Assembly: GCF_052857255.1 (NCBI RefSeq)
Contig: NC_135502.1
Span: 157,454,099 to 157,518,098, forward strand
From: Amblyomma americanum
Lineage: Eukaryota; Arthropoda; Arachnida; Ixodida; Ixodidae
DNA length: 64,000 nucleotides
Reading direction: 5' to 3'
The first letter of the stretch is position 1, and the number at the start of each line of letters is the position of its first letter. A program made the translations under genes and the position numbers. Below the pieces are notes generated by a model. The model did not search any database and was not told where the DNA came from. It worked only from the letters and a program-made list of their open reading frames with translations. Of the stretch, positions 52,547 through 64,000 are shown in pieces.

Positions 52547-55500
52547 TCAGGTTGGAGAAACTTCACTTTGGAGAAACTCTATGCTGGAGAAACTCAAGGT
52601 TGTAGAAACTCCATGTTGCAGAAACTGCGGCTGGAGAAACTTCCTGCTGGAGAAACTCCAGTTGTAGAATCTTCATGGTGGAGAAACTACCTGTTGACGA
52701 ACATCTCTGTTTGAGAGAACCCCTGTTGCAGAAACTGCATATTGGAGCGAATCCTTGATGGAGAAACTCCATGTTGGAGAAACTCTCTGTTAGGGACACG
52801 TCATGTTTGAGAAACTTGCTGTTGAAGAAACTCCCTGTTGAAAAACTGCATGCTGGAGAAACACCAGGTTGAAGAAACTCCATATTTGAGAAACTTTATG
52901 TTCGAGAAACTCTCTGTTAGAGAAACTCAAAGTTGCAGAAACTGCATGTTGCAGAAACTCTCTTTTAGAGATACAAGCTATGGAAAAACTCCCGGTTGAG
53001 TAATTCTCTGTCGGAAATACTCGATGTTGGAGACATTCTCCGTCGTGGAAACTTCATGTTAGAAAAATTCTCTGCTTAGAAACTTCATGTAGATATTTGA
53101 TGCTCGAGAAAATCTGTGATGGAGGAAATCCCTGTTGGAGAAACTCTGTGTTGGAAAAACTCTCTGTTGGACAAACACTCCGTTGGGCAAACACCATTTT
53201 GAAGAAACTCTATATTAGAGAATCTTTCTGTTAGAGAAACTCCATGTTGGAGAAAATATGTTGCAGAAACTTCCTTTTGGAGAAACTTCCTGCTGGAGGA
53301 AGTCATTGTTGGAGAAACTCCTTGAGAAACTCTATGTTAGAGACACTCCATGTTAGAAAAACTATGCGGGAGAAACTCGCTGTTTAGAATCGCCAAGTTG
53401 GAGTAACTGCACAATGGAGAAACTTTCTGTTGGAAACGCTTCATGATAGAGAAACTCCCTGTTGAGAATCTCTATGTTGGAGAAACTCCAGATTGCGAAA
53501 CTTCCTGTTGGAGAAACTCTTTGTTGGAGAAAATTCCTGTTTGAGAAATTCCTGGTTGAAGAAACTCAATGCTGGTTAAATTTCATGTTGGTGAAACTAC
53601 CTGTTGGAGAAACACTGTGTTGGACAAACTCCCTGTTGGAGGAACTCCCTGTTGAAGAAACTTGCCGTTGGATAAATTTCATGTTGGAGAAATCTATTGA
53701 AGAAACTTCCTGTTTGGATAAACGCCATGTTGGTGAAACTCTATGTTGTAGAAACTCCATGTTGGATAAATTTCATGTTGGAGAAACTCACTGTTGAATA
53801 AACTCTATGATGGACAAATTTTATGTTGGAGAAACTCCGCGTTGAAGAACTTTCACTTTGGAGAAACATCCTGTTGAAGAAACTCCGTGCTGAGCAACTC
53901 CATATTGGGGAAACTCCAGTTGGAGAAACTCCAAGTTGGAGAAACTTCCTGTTGGAGAAACTCCATGCTGGAGAAACCCTATGTAGGAAAGTACGTTGGA
54001 GAAACTCTCTGTTGGCGAAAATCTATGTCGGAGAATTTCCCTGCCGGATAAACCCTTTTCGAGAAACGTCCCGTTAGAGAAACTCTATGTTGGAGAAACT
54101 TCCTTTTTCAGAAACTCGCTGTAGGAGAAATTTCATACTGGAGAAAATCCCTATTGGTGAAACTTCATGTTGGATAAACACTACGTTGGAAAAACTTTTT
54201 TTTTTAGAAACTTCACGCTGGGGAAGCTCCCTGTTAGAGAAACTCCATGTTGAAGAAACTCCATGTTACAGAATATCTCTCTTGGAGAAACTCCCTTTTG
54301 AGGAGCTCCATGTTGGAGAAGCTTCAGGTTGGAGATACTTCATGTTGGAAAAGCTCCCTGTTGGAAAAACTCCCTGTTGGAGAAACTCAATGCTGGATTA
54401 ATTCTCTGTTCGAGACACTTCATGTTTGAGAAACTACCTGAAGATACTGTCTGTTGAAAAACTCCATGCTGAATAAACTCCAGGTTGGAGAAATTCCTGT
54501 TGGAGAAACTTCCTGATGGAGAAACTCCATGTTGGAGAAACTCCATGTTGTAGAATCTCCCTGTTGGCGAATCTCCCTGTGTTAGAGACTATGTTGAAGA
54601 ATCTTCATATTGGAGAAACTCTCTTCTAGAGAAACTTCATGTTGGACAAACTCCACATTGGAGAAGCTTCCTTTAGAGGGACTGCATATTGCAGAATCTT
54701 CCTGTTGGAGAAACTTCATGCTTGAGAAATTTCACGTTGGAGAAACTTCATGTCGCAGAATCTCCCTGTTGCAGAAGCTCCCTTTTGAACAAAACCCCTC
54801 TTATAAAAAATCTATGTTGAAGTAAATTCCTGTTGAAAAAGCTTCATGTTGAAGAAAATTCTTGGTGCAGAAACTTCCTGTTGGTGAAATTCCGTGTTGA
54901 AGAAACTATGTTGGAGAGACTCCCTGGTGGAGAAAAACACTGTTGAGACACTTCATGTTGAAGAATCTTCAGGTTGGAGACTATGTTGGAGAAACTCCCT
55001 GTTTGCAAAAATGTATTTTGGAGAAACTCCCTGTTGGAGAAACTCCATACTGGATAAGCACCACGTTGGAGAAACTCCCTGTTGAGGAACTTCATGCTGG
55101 CGAATCTCTTGCGTGGGGAAACTGTTGGAGAAACATCAACTAGAGAAACTCCTTGTTGGAGGAACTTTATGTTGGAGCAAACCCTTGTTGTAGAAACTCC
55201 GTGTAGGAGAAACTACATGCTGGAAAACATTCTCTGTTCCAGAAACTAATTCCCTGTTCCAGACAAAGTTTGAGAAACTGCCTTGTGAAAAAACTCTCTG
55301 TTGAGAAACTCCATGATGGAGAAACTCCAGGTGGGAGAAACTCCCTGTTGGAAAAACTCCATGTTGGAGAAAGTCTATTTTGGAGAAACTCTTTTTTAAA
55401 TAAACAACATGTTGGAGAAACTCCATTTTTGGACAAACATCATTTTCGAGAAACTTCCTGTTAAAGAAACTATATGTTGAAGAAACTCTCTGTAGAAGAT

Positions 55501-58500
55501 ACTCGCTGTTGGAGAAACTCCATATTGGTGAAACTCTTGTTGGTTAAACACCACGTTGGAGAAACTCCTTTTTGAAGAAACTTTATTTTGGAGAATCTCT
55601 CTGTTAGAGAAACTACATGTTAGAGAAACTTCATGTTGCAGAAGCTCCCGGTTGCAGAAACTCCCTGTTGAGAAACTCCTGGCAGGAGAAGCTCCAGGTT
55701 GGAGAAACTCCCTCTTGGAGAAAATTCATACTGAAGAAACTCCAGGTTAGAGAAACTTCCTATTGGAGAAACTCCATGTTGGAGAAACTCCATGTTAGAG
55801 AAACTCCATTTTGTAGAATCTCCCTGTTGGCGAATCTCCCAATTGGAGAGACTCCCTGTTGGAGAGAGTCCATGTTTGATAAACTCCACGTTGGAGAAGC
55901 TCCCTGTAAGATAAACTGCTTGTTGTAGAATCTCTCTGTTGGAGAAATTACGTGCTTGAGAAATTCCTTTTTAAAGACACTTCATGCCGCAAAATTTCCC
56001 TGTTGGAGAAACTCCCTTCTGAAGAAACTCTCTGTTGGACAAACGCTACTTTGGAGAAAATTCCCGGTGCAGAAACTTCCTTTTGGTGAAATTCTATGTA
56101 GAAATATTATGTTGGAGAGACTCCCCGTTGGAGAAAATCCCTGTTGACAAACTTCATGTTGGAGAATCTCCAGGTTGGGGGCTGTTGGAGAAACCCTCTG
56201 TTGCAAAATTTCCTTGTTGACAAACACCATGTTTGAGAAACTTCAGGTTGGAGACTATGTTGGAGAAACTTCCTGTTGGCGAAAATCTATGTTGGAGAAA
56301 CTCACTGTTGGACAGACACCCTTTTCTAGAAACTCCCTGTTAGAGATACTCTACGTTGGAGAAACTCCCTGTTGTAGAAATTCTCTTTTGGAAAAACATC
56401 AGATTGAAGAAACTCCATGTTAAATCATCACCACGTTGGAGAAACTGCCTTTTGGAGAAACTTCATGCGGGAGAATCTCGCTGTTAGAAGAACTCGAAGT
56501 TGGAGAAATTTTATGTTACAGAAGCTCTCTGTTGGAGAGAGTGCCTGTTGAGTAACTCCATGCTGGCGAATCTCCATGTTGGAGAAACTCTGTTGGAGCA
56601 ACTCTCTGTTGAAGAAACTCCAGATGGAGAATTCTCCGTTGGAGGAAGTTTTTGTTATAGCAAATCCTTGTTGGAAAAACTCTGTGTAGGAGAAACTCCA
56701 TGCTGAAGAAAATCCCTGATCGAGACACTTCATGTTTGAGAATGTCCCTTTTGAAGAAACTCCCTGTTGAGACACTCCATGCTGGATAAACTCTATTTTG
56801 GAGACACTTCCTGCTGCAGAAACTATGCGTTCGAGAAACTCCATGTTGAAGATTCTCTCTGTTTAAAATCTATGTTGCAGGAACACTACATTGGAGACGC
56901 TCTGTTTTAGAAAATATAGGTTCGAGAAACTTCACGTTAGAGAAACACCCTGTTTAAAAACTCTCTGTTGAGGAAGTTCATGCTGTAGAAGCTCAAGGTT
57001 TCAGAACCTCTCTGTTGGAGAAAACCCCTGTTGGAGATTCTTCATGCTGGAGAAATTTCCTATTCGAGAAACTTAATGCTTGAGAAACCCCCCGTTGAAG
57101 GAAGTCCGTGTTGGAAACTCCATGCTGGAGAAACTCCAGGCTGGCGAAACTCCCTGTTGAAGGAACTCCATGTTCGAGAATTTCCCTGTTGGAGAAACTC
57201 CACCTTAGTGAAAATCCATGTTGTAGAATCTGCGTGTTGGAGAAACTCACTGTTTGAGGAACTCCATATTGGAAAAATTCTCTGTTGGAGAAACTCAATG
57301 TTGGATAAATTTCAAGTTGGAGAAACTCCCTGTTGGACAAACACCCTTTTCGAGATTCTTCCTGTAAGAGAAAATATATCTTGGTGAAACTCCCTGTTGG
57401 AGAAACTCGATGTTAAAGAAACTCCATATTGGAGAAACTACCTGTTGGAGAAACTCCTTGTTGGATAACCATCATGTTGCAGAAACTCATTTTGGAGAAA
57501 TTTCATGCTGGACAAGCTCCTTGTTTTAGAATCTCTATGTTGGAGAAACTCCATTTTGGAGAAGCTTCCTGTTGGAGAAAATTCCTGCTGAGGAACTTCA
57601 TGCTGGCGAATCTTAAGGTTGTAGAAACTTCCTGTTGGAGAAGCTCCATGTTGGAGGAAATCCTTGATGGAGCCAATCCTTGTTGGAGAAGCTCCGTGTA
57701 GTAAAAACTCCATGCTGGAGAAATTCCCTGCTCGAGACACTTCATGTTTGAGAAACTTTTTTTAAGAAACTCCCTGTTGAGAAACTCCATGCTGGAGAAA
57801 CTGCAGATTGGAGAAACTCCCTTTTGAAGAAACTCCCTGTTGAGAAACTCCATGCTGGAGAAACACCAGGTTGGGGAAACTCGTTGTTGGAGAAACTCCA
57901 TGTTGGAGAAACTCCCTGTTGGAGAAACTCCATTTTGTAGAATCTCAATGTTGGAGAATCTCCATGCTGTAGAATCTTCATGTTTTAGAATCTCCGTGTT
58001 GGAGAAAATCTCTGTTGGAGGAACTCCACATTGGAGAAAATCTCTTTTGGAGAAACTCCATGTTGAAGAAGCTCCCTGTTGAAAAACTGCATGCTGGAGA
58101 AACTCCAGGTTGAAGAAACTCCATATTTGAGAAACTTTATGTTCGATAAACTCCCTGTTAGAGAAGCTCAAAGTTGCAGAAACTGCATGTTGCAGAAACT
58201 CTCTTTTAGAGAAACAAGCTATGGAAAAACTCCCGGTTGGAGTAATTCTATGTCGGAAATACTCGATTTTGGAGATATTCTCTGTCGTGGAAACTCCATG
58301 TTTGAAAAATTCTTTGTTTAGAAACTTCATGTAGATATTTTATGCTGGAGAAAATCTGTGATGTAGGAACTCCCTGTTGGAGAAACTGTGTTGGAAAAAC
58401 TCCCTGTTGGACAAACTCTCCGTTGGCGAAACATCATTTTCAAGAAACTCTATATTATTAGAGAATCGCTCTGTTAGAGAAACTCCATGTTGGAAAAAAT

Positions 58501-61500
58501 GTTGCAGAAATTTCCTTTTGGAGAAACTTCCTGCTGGAGAAATTCATTGTTGGAGAAACTCCTTGTTGGGAAACTCTATGTTAGAGACACTCCATGGTAG
58601 AAAAACTATGCGGGAGAAACTCCCTGTTTAGAATCGCCAAATTGGAGAAACTGCTTGTTGGACAAACTAACTGTTCGAGAAAGCACAATGGAGCAACTTT
58701 CTGTTGGAAACGCTTCATGATAGAGAAACTCCCTGTTGAGAAACTGTATGTTGGAGAAACTCTAGATTGGCGAAACTTCCTGTTGGAGAAACTCTTTGTT
58801 AAAGCAAATCCCTGTTTGAGAAACTCCCGGTTGAAGAAACTCAATGCTGTTTAAATTTCATGTTGGTGAAACTACCTGTTGGAGAAACACTGTGTTGGAC
58901 AAACTCCCTGTAGGACGAACTCCTTGTTGAAGAAACTTGCCGTTTGATAAATTTCATGTTGGAGAAAATCTATTGAAGAAACTTCCTGTTTGGATAAACG
59001 CCCTGTTGGTGAAACTGTACGTTGTAGAAACTCCATGTTGGATAAGTTTCATGTTGAAGAAACTCCCTGTTGAATAAACTCTATGATGGACAAATTTTAT
59101 GTTGGATAAACTTCGCGTTGAAGAACTTTCACTTTGGAGAAACATCCTGTTGAAGAAACTCCGTGTTGAGGAACTCCATAATGGAGAAACTGCAAGTTGG
59201 AGAAACTTCCTGTTGGAGAAACTCCATGTTGGAGAAACTTCCTGCTGCAGAAACTGCGTTGCACAAATACATGTTGGAGATTCTCTGTGTTTAATAAACT
59301 ATGTTGCAGGAACACTACATTGGAGATACTCTCTGTTTTAGAAAATATAGGTAGGAGAAACTTCACGTTAGAGAAACACCCTGTTTAAAAACTCTCTGTT
59401 GAGGAAGTTCATGCTGTAGAAGCTCCAGGTTTGAGAACCTCTCTGTTGGAGAAACTCCCTGTTGAAGATTTTCCATGCTGGAGAAATTTCCTATTCGAGA
59501 AACTTAATGCTTGAGAAAGCCCCTGTTTAAGGATGTCCGTGTTCAGAAACTCCATGCTGGAGAAACCCCAGGCTGGGGAAACTCCCTTTTGGAGGAACTC
59601 CATGTTCGAGAAATTCCCTGTTGGAGAAACTCCTACATAGAGAAAATCCATGTTGTAGAATCTCCCTTTTGGAGAAACTCACTATTGGAGGAAGTCCATA
59701 TTGGAAAAATTCTCTGTTGGAGAAACTCAATGTTGGATAAACATCAAGTTGGAAAAACTCCCTGTTGGACAAACACCCTTTTCGAGATTCTTTCTGTTAG
59801 AGAAACTATATGTTGGTGAAACTCCCTGTTGGAGAAACTCGCTGTTAAAGAAACTCCATATTGGTGAAACTACCTATTGGAGAAACTCCTTGTTGGATAA
59901 CCACCATGTTGGAGAAACTCATTTTGGAGAAATTTCACGCTGGAGAAGCTCCTTGTTAGAGAATATCTATGTTGGAGAAACTCCATTTTGCAGAAGCTTC
60001 CTGTTGGAGAAAATTGCTGCTGAGGAAATTCACGCTTGCGAATCTTAATGTTGGAGAAACTTCCTGTTGGAGAAACTTCATGTTGGAGGAAATCCTTGAT
60101 GGAGCCAATCCTTGTTGGAGAAGCTCCGCGTAGTAGAAACTCCATGCTGGTGAAACTCCCTGTTCGAGAAAATTCATGTTTGAGAAACTCCTTTTTTAAG
60201 AAAGTCCCTGTTGAGAAACTCCATGCTGGAGTAACTGCAGATTGGAGAATCTCCCTTTTGAAGAAACTCCCTCTTGAGAAACTCAATGCTGGAGAAACAC
60301 CAGGTTGGCGAAACTCCTTGTTGGAGAAACTATGTCGAAGAAATTTCCTGTTGGAGAACCTCCATGTTGTAGAATCTCCCTGTTTGAGAATCTCCCTGTT
60401 GGAGGAAATGCCTGTTGGAGGAACTCCACATTGGAGAAAATCTCTTTTGGAGAAACTCCATGTTGAAGAAGGTCCCTGTTGGAGAAACTCTATGTTGGAG
60501 AAACTCCATTTTGCAGAAACTCTCTGTTGGAGAAAATCCCTGTTGAGAACTCTATGCTAGAGAAGCTCCAGGTTGGACAAACTCTCTCTTGGAGCAACCC
60601 CCTGTTGGACAAAGTCCAGGTGGAAAAACTCCCTGTTTTGGAGTAAAATTCATGTTGGAGGAAATACTTGTAGGAGAAACTCCATGCTGGAGAAATTTTC
60701 TGTTCGAGACACTTCAAATTTGAGACAATCCATTTGTAAGAAAATCCCTGCTGACACACTCTATGGTGGAGAAACTCCCTCATGGAGAAACTCCATGGTG
60801 GACAAACTTCCTTTTGGAGAAATTGGATGTTGGAGAAACTGGGTGTTGGAGATTACCCCTGTTGGAGAATTTATGTTGCAGAAACACTCTGTTGGAGAAA
60901 CTTCCTTTTTTAGAAACTTCAGGTTGGGGAATCTTCACTTTAGAGAAACAGCCTGTTAGGAAAAATCTCTGTTGAGGAACTCCCTTCTGGAGAAGCTCGA
61001 GGTTGGAGAAACTCACTGTTGGATAAACTTCCTGTTGGAGAGACTCCATGCTGGAGAAATTCCATGTTCGAGACACTTCATTTTCGAGAAACTGAGTGTT
61101 GAGAAACTTCATGCTGGAGAAACTCCAGGTTGCAGAACTCTCTGTTCGAAAAACTTTGTTGCAGAATCTCCCTGTTGGAGCAACACCCTGCTTGAGAAAT
61201 TCCATGTTAAAGAAACTCCATGTTGGAGAGACTCCTTGTTGGAGAAAATGCCTGTTGCGAAACTCCATCTTGGAGAATATCCAGGTTGGAGACTATGTTG
61301 GAGAAACTCGTTGTTGGCGAAAATTCACGTTGGATCAACTCCCTGTTGGTCAAACACCCTTTTCGATAAACTTCCTGTTAGAGAAACTATATGGTGCAGA
61401 AACTCCCTGTTGGAGAAATTCGCTGTTGGAGAAAATTCATATTGGAGAAACTTCCTAATGGCGAAACGTCATGTTGCATAAGCACCACATTGGAGAAACT

Positions 61501-61659
61501 TCCTTTTGGAGAAGCTTCATGCTAGAGAAGCTCCCTGTTAGAGAAACTCCATGTTGGAAAAACTCCAGGTAGGAGAAACTCCATGTTTGAGAAACTCCAT
61601 GTTGTAGACTATTTCTGTTTGAGAAACTCCCTGTTGGAGAAACTCCATATTGAAGAAAC
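52547..61659. repeat. 16-bp minisatellite array, main segment with higher-order repeats
   Basis: Continuation of the array beyond LINE B, about 570 unit lengths. Long blocks recur. About 52822-53970 matches 58076-59235, and about 56855-58075 matches 59277-60480, each over about 1.2 kb with roughly 90% identity by eye and shared unusual variants (AAGCTATGGAAAAACTCCCG; TATGTTGCAGGAACACTACA). The order is then Y, X, Y for 56855-60480, a higher-order period of about 2.42 kb. No gene is called in it. The dozens of open frames follow from the unit sequence. Confidence 0.95.
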
Positions 61660-63299
61660 CTCATGTAGATAGATCTTTATTTCAGACAACAAGGTCTCGG
61701 ATACAGGGGCAAAAGGCAGATGCACTCTGCCTGACGGGGCCCAAGCACCCGATACAGTGCTCAGGACAAGCGGCATACATAATTATACAAGGTAAAACTA
61801 GGAAGAAGGTGCATACTCTTGCAATGACATAATTATAAAGTAAATATTTACAAGGCACAACACAATAAGAAAAACATGAAAATTCACAGAGTTGACAGAA
61901 AACAGTGACATCAAGAATTTCTGCATGAACAACCCTTTAATTATTCGCACGAGAAAGGAGGTAAGCTTTAGCATTTCTATTGAAAAACTTTTGGGAAACA
62001 GATTTTTGAATAAATTCCATGGCCTGTGTATGTTTATTTAGAAGACTGGGAATTAAATATGAAAGCATTTCGGTTCCATAGTTAGTCCTTACGAATGGTA
62101 CTCTGTAACTGGCGTGTCTTAGTTTATAAGGCACGTCACTACTAGAGTTTAATTGAACATATTTATTGGGATGATGTTTGAAATTGTTAAACACATAAGA
62201 AAGCAGTTTCAACTCAAATAATTCATTGACTTTTAGAATAGAATGCTTAGAGTAGTACAAACCTGTATGATCATTGTATGCAAGGATTTCTACGTATCGT
62301 ATTGCTTTCTTCTCTAATGTTATCAACCTCGTGAGGTTAGTTTTCGTTGTAGATCCCCAAATAGGTAAACAATAATGAAGATGTGATTGAATTAGGGTAT
62401 AATATAATTGCCACTTCAGCCATTTCGGAACAAGGTCTCGAAGTATATGCAATACACATAACGACCTTGATATGCTGGCATGAATGTTATCAATATGCAG
62501 GGTCCAACTCAAGTGTTCTTCAAAGATTATGCCTAAAAATTTGAAGGAAGAAACACGCTCAATTACGCTATTTTCGAATGTAAGCTTAATTTCACTGTTA
62601 TCAGGCTTATTACGTGCCTTAAATACAATAAGCTTTGTTTTATTAACATTTAACTCTAGTTTAATTATATTCAACCATAAAGACAATTCTTGTAACCATG
62701 CATTTGCCTCAGCCTGAATATTACTAAGACGCATGCCAGAAAAAATACACTGGTATCATCTGCATATAAAATTATTGTGGGAGTTCGAGGGATGGCTACT
62801 ATATCGTTGATGTAAAGAATGAAAAATATTGGACCCAAAATAGACCCTTGTGGAACACCGTATATTAATTAGCCAGGTTGTGATTGGTGATCATTCAAAC
62901 ATGTCTACTGCACGCGACCGGAAAGATAAGTACGGATCAGATTTAAGGCAACTCCTCGAATGCCATAAAACGGCAGCTTAAAAAATAAAATGTCATGTTT
63001 AACTGAATCAAATGCCTTACTGAAATCTAAAAAAAGCCCAACTGTGAACTGTTTGTCATCCATATAAGAAAATATTTTTTCCTTTATACTAAGCAATACC
63101 ATTTCTGTTGACTTCTCACGAAATCCAAACTGTTCGTGAACAAAAATTTGTCTGTCGTCAAAGAACTTACACAGTCTGATTTTGATCAAATATTCCAGTA
63201 GTTTAAAAAACAAAGGGAGTACAGATATAGGTCTGTAGTTGTTTATATTGTCATAAGGGCCACCTTTGTGCAAAACAACCACTCTGGCAATTTTCATAC
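61660..63299 (-). mobile_element. LINE E: 5'-truncated LINE inside the minisatellite
   Basis: A 1.64-kb minus-strand insertion flanked on both sides by the 16-bp array. It begins inside the RT (MKIARVVVLHKGG) and ends with CTGAAATAAAGATC, a polyadenylation-type tail. Left and right array edges (CCTCATGTAG and AGGATAAACTCC) share only AG, so there is no clear target-site duplication. Confidence 0.85.
61937..63297 (-). pseudogene. LINE E reverse transcriptase fragment
   Basis: Reads VVLHKGGPYDNINNYRPISV, VHEQFGFREKSTEMVLLSI, GLFLDFSKAFDSVKHDIL and GIRGVALNLIRTYLSGR. The frame is lost near 62900. It resumes through LYADDTSVFF (about 62750-62790, active site), with a further shift. Then come KTKLIVFKARN, SFKFLGIIFEEHLSWTLHID, YTLIQSHLHYCLPIWGSTTK and VPFVRTNYGTEMLSYLIPSL, the usual end of a Jockey/CR1-group RT. 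The endonuclease and ORF1 are absent. Inactive because of truncation and at least two frameshifts. Confidence 0.82.
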
Positions 63300-64000
63300 C
63301 AGGATAAACTCCACGTTGGAGAAGCTCCCTGTTAGAGAAACTTCATGTTGAAGAAACTCCCTATTGGCGAAAATTCCTGTTGAGGAACTGCCAGGTGAGA
63401 TACTCCATGCTGGAGAATATCCAAGTTGGAAAAACTGCCTTTTGGAGAAACTCCATGCTGGAGAAGCTCCAGGCTGTAGAATCTCATTTTTGCCGAATCT
63501 TCCTTTTGGAGAGACTCCCCATTGGAGGAACTCCCTATTGGAGAAACTCTCTTTTGGAGAAACTCTATGTTGGATAAACTCCAGGTTGGAGAAACTCTCT
63601 GTTGGAGAAACACACTTTTCGAGGTTCATCCTGTTAGAGAAACTATGTTGGAGACGCTCCCTGTTGGAGAAACTCGCTGCTGGAGAAACTCCATATTGGA
63701 GAAAATCCCTATTGATGTAACTCCATGTTGGATAGACACCAAGTTGGAGAAACTCCTTTTTGGAGAAACTTTTTGGAGCTCCCTTTGAGAGAAACTATGT
63801 TGGAGAAGCTCCAGGTTGGGGAAACTCCATGTTGGAGAAACTCCATGTTGTAGAATATCCCTGTTGGAGAAACTCTATAATAAAGAAACTTCATGTTGTA
63901 TAAACTCTACGTTGGAGAAGCTCCCTTCTGGCGAAACTCTATGTTGGAGAAGCTCCCTGTTAGAGAAACTCTATGTTGAAGAAACTCCCTGTTGGAGAAA
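63300..64000. repeat. 16-bp minisatellite array, right segment (runs off the window)
   Basis: The array resumes right after LINE E with the same GGAGAAACTCC units and continues to the last base, so its full length is unknown. Together the three segments hold about 11.3 kb of repeat. Confidence 0.95.

Noticed and set aside
46934..63894. Dozens of open frames of 60-275 codons in the 16-bp array (for example 57503-58330, minus)
   Set aside because: They appear in several frames on both strands and consist of the repeat translated over and over. This reflects a unit lacking stop codons, not a protein.
46634..64000. CRISPR-like reading of the short regular repeats
   Set aside because: There are no unique spacers between repeats, the unit is 16 bp head to tail, and the context is eukaryotic LINE-rich DNA.

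Overview
This is a eukaryotic nuclear window made almost entirely of repeats. I see no bacterial-style operon, no rRNA or intact tRNA gene, and no host gene I can defend. The retrotransposon mix, plus diverged copies of a tRNA-derived SINE tail that I recall from hard-tick sequences, suggests an ixodid tick or close chelicerate. That identification is an inference. The long coding stretches are non-LTR retrotransposons (LINEs) at different stages of decay.

Layout: 1-6.6 kb is mostly unrecognised DNA. It holds a perfect hairpin (441-489), a ~310-bp tandem duplication (3541-4165), a SINE-tail relic (about 4815) and a mariner transposase relic (5267-5760). A miniature LTR retrotransposon (TRIM type, minus strand) lies at 6602-7361, followed by a ~31-bp minisatellite (7405-7825) and a truncated LINE tail ending in TTA repeats (about 8508). 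LINE A (about 10022-16405, plus) is split by a 2.1-kb terminal-inverted-repeat insertion (13367-15482). LINE F (about 17930-19012, minus) is a truncated RT relic. LINE C (about 19385-23603, plus) is a badly decayed relative of A and B. 23.6-32.1 kb is mostly unassigned, with SINE pieces, a 90-bp palindrome, a trinucleotide-rich tract and a decayed gag-like stretch. A nearly full-length I-clade LINE with RNase H (32177-37785, minus) has an 11-bp target-site duplication. LINE D (about 38100-41968, minus) has 5' modules, an ORF1 and an endonuclease, and is interrupted by LINE G (about 40640-41890, minus). 42.0-46.6 kb is mostly unassigned.

From 46.6 kb to the right edge lies a 16-bp minisatellite built on GGAGAAACTCC. 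It has higher-order repeats and is interrupted by LINE B (48106-52542, plus) and LINE E (about 61660-63299, minus).

The most interesting theme is the amino-terminal architecture of LINEs A, B and C. Each has in-frame repeated leader sequence (periods 303, 270 and 246 bp) encoding a hydrophobic, signal-peptide-like segment ending near Gln-Val. Each then has a hydrophobic run directly before a 2A-type ribosome-skipping motif: GDVELNPGP in A, GDVESNPGP in B and a decayed GDTDSKPGP in C. LINE D has 285-bp in-frame modules but no 2A that I can see. In A and B, ORF2 starts in the same frame just behind the ORF1 stop, with no ATG ahead of the endonuclease. I also see an 18-bp match (17 identical) between the SINE tail and the 3' end of the I-clade LINE, as expected if the SINE borrows that LINE's machinery.
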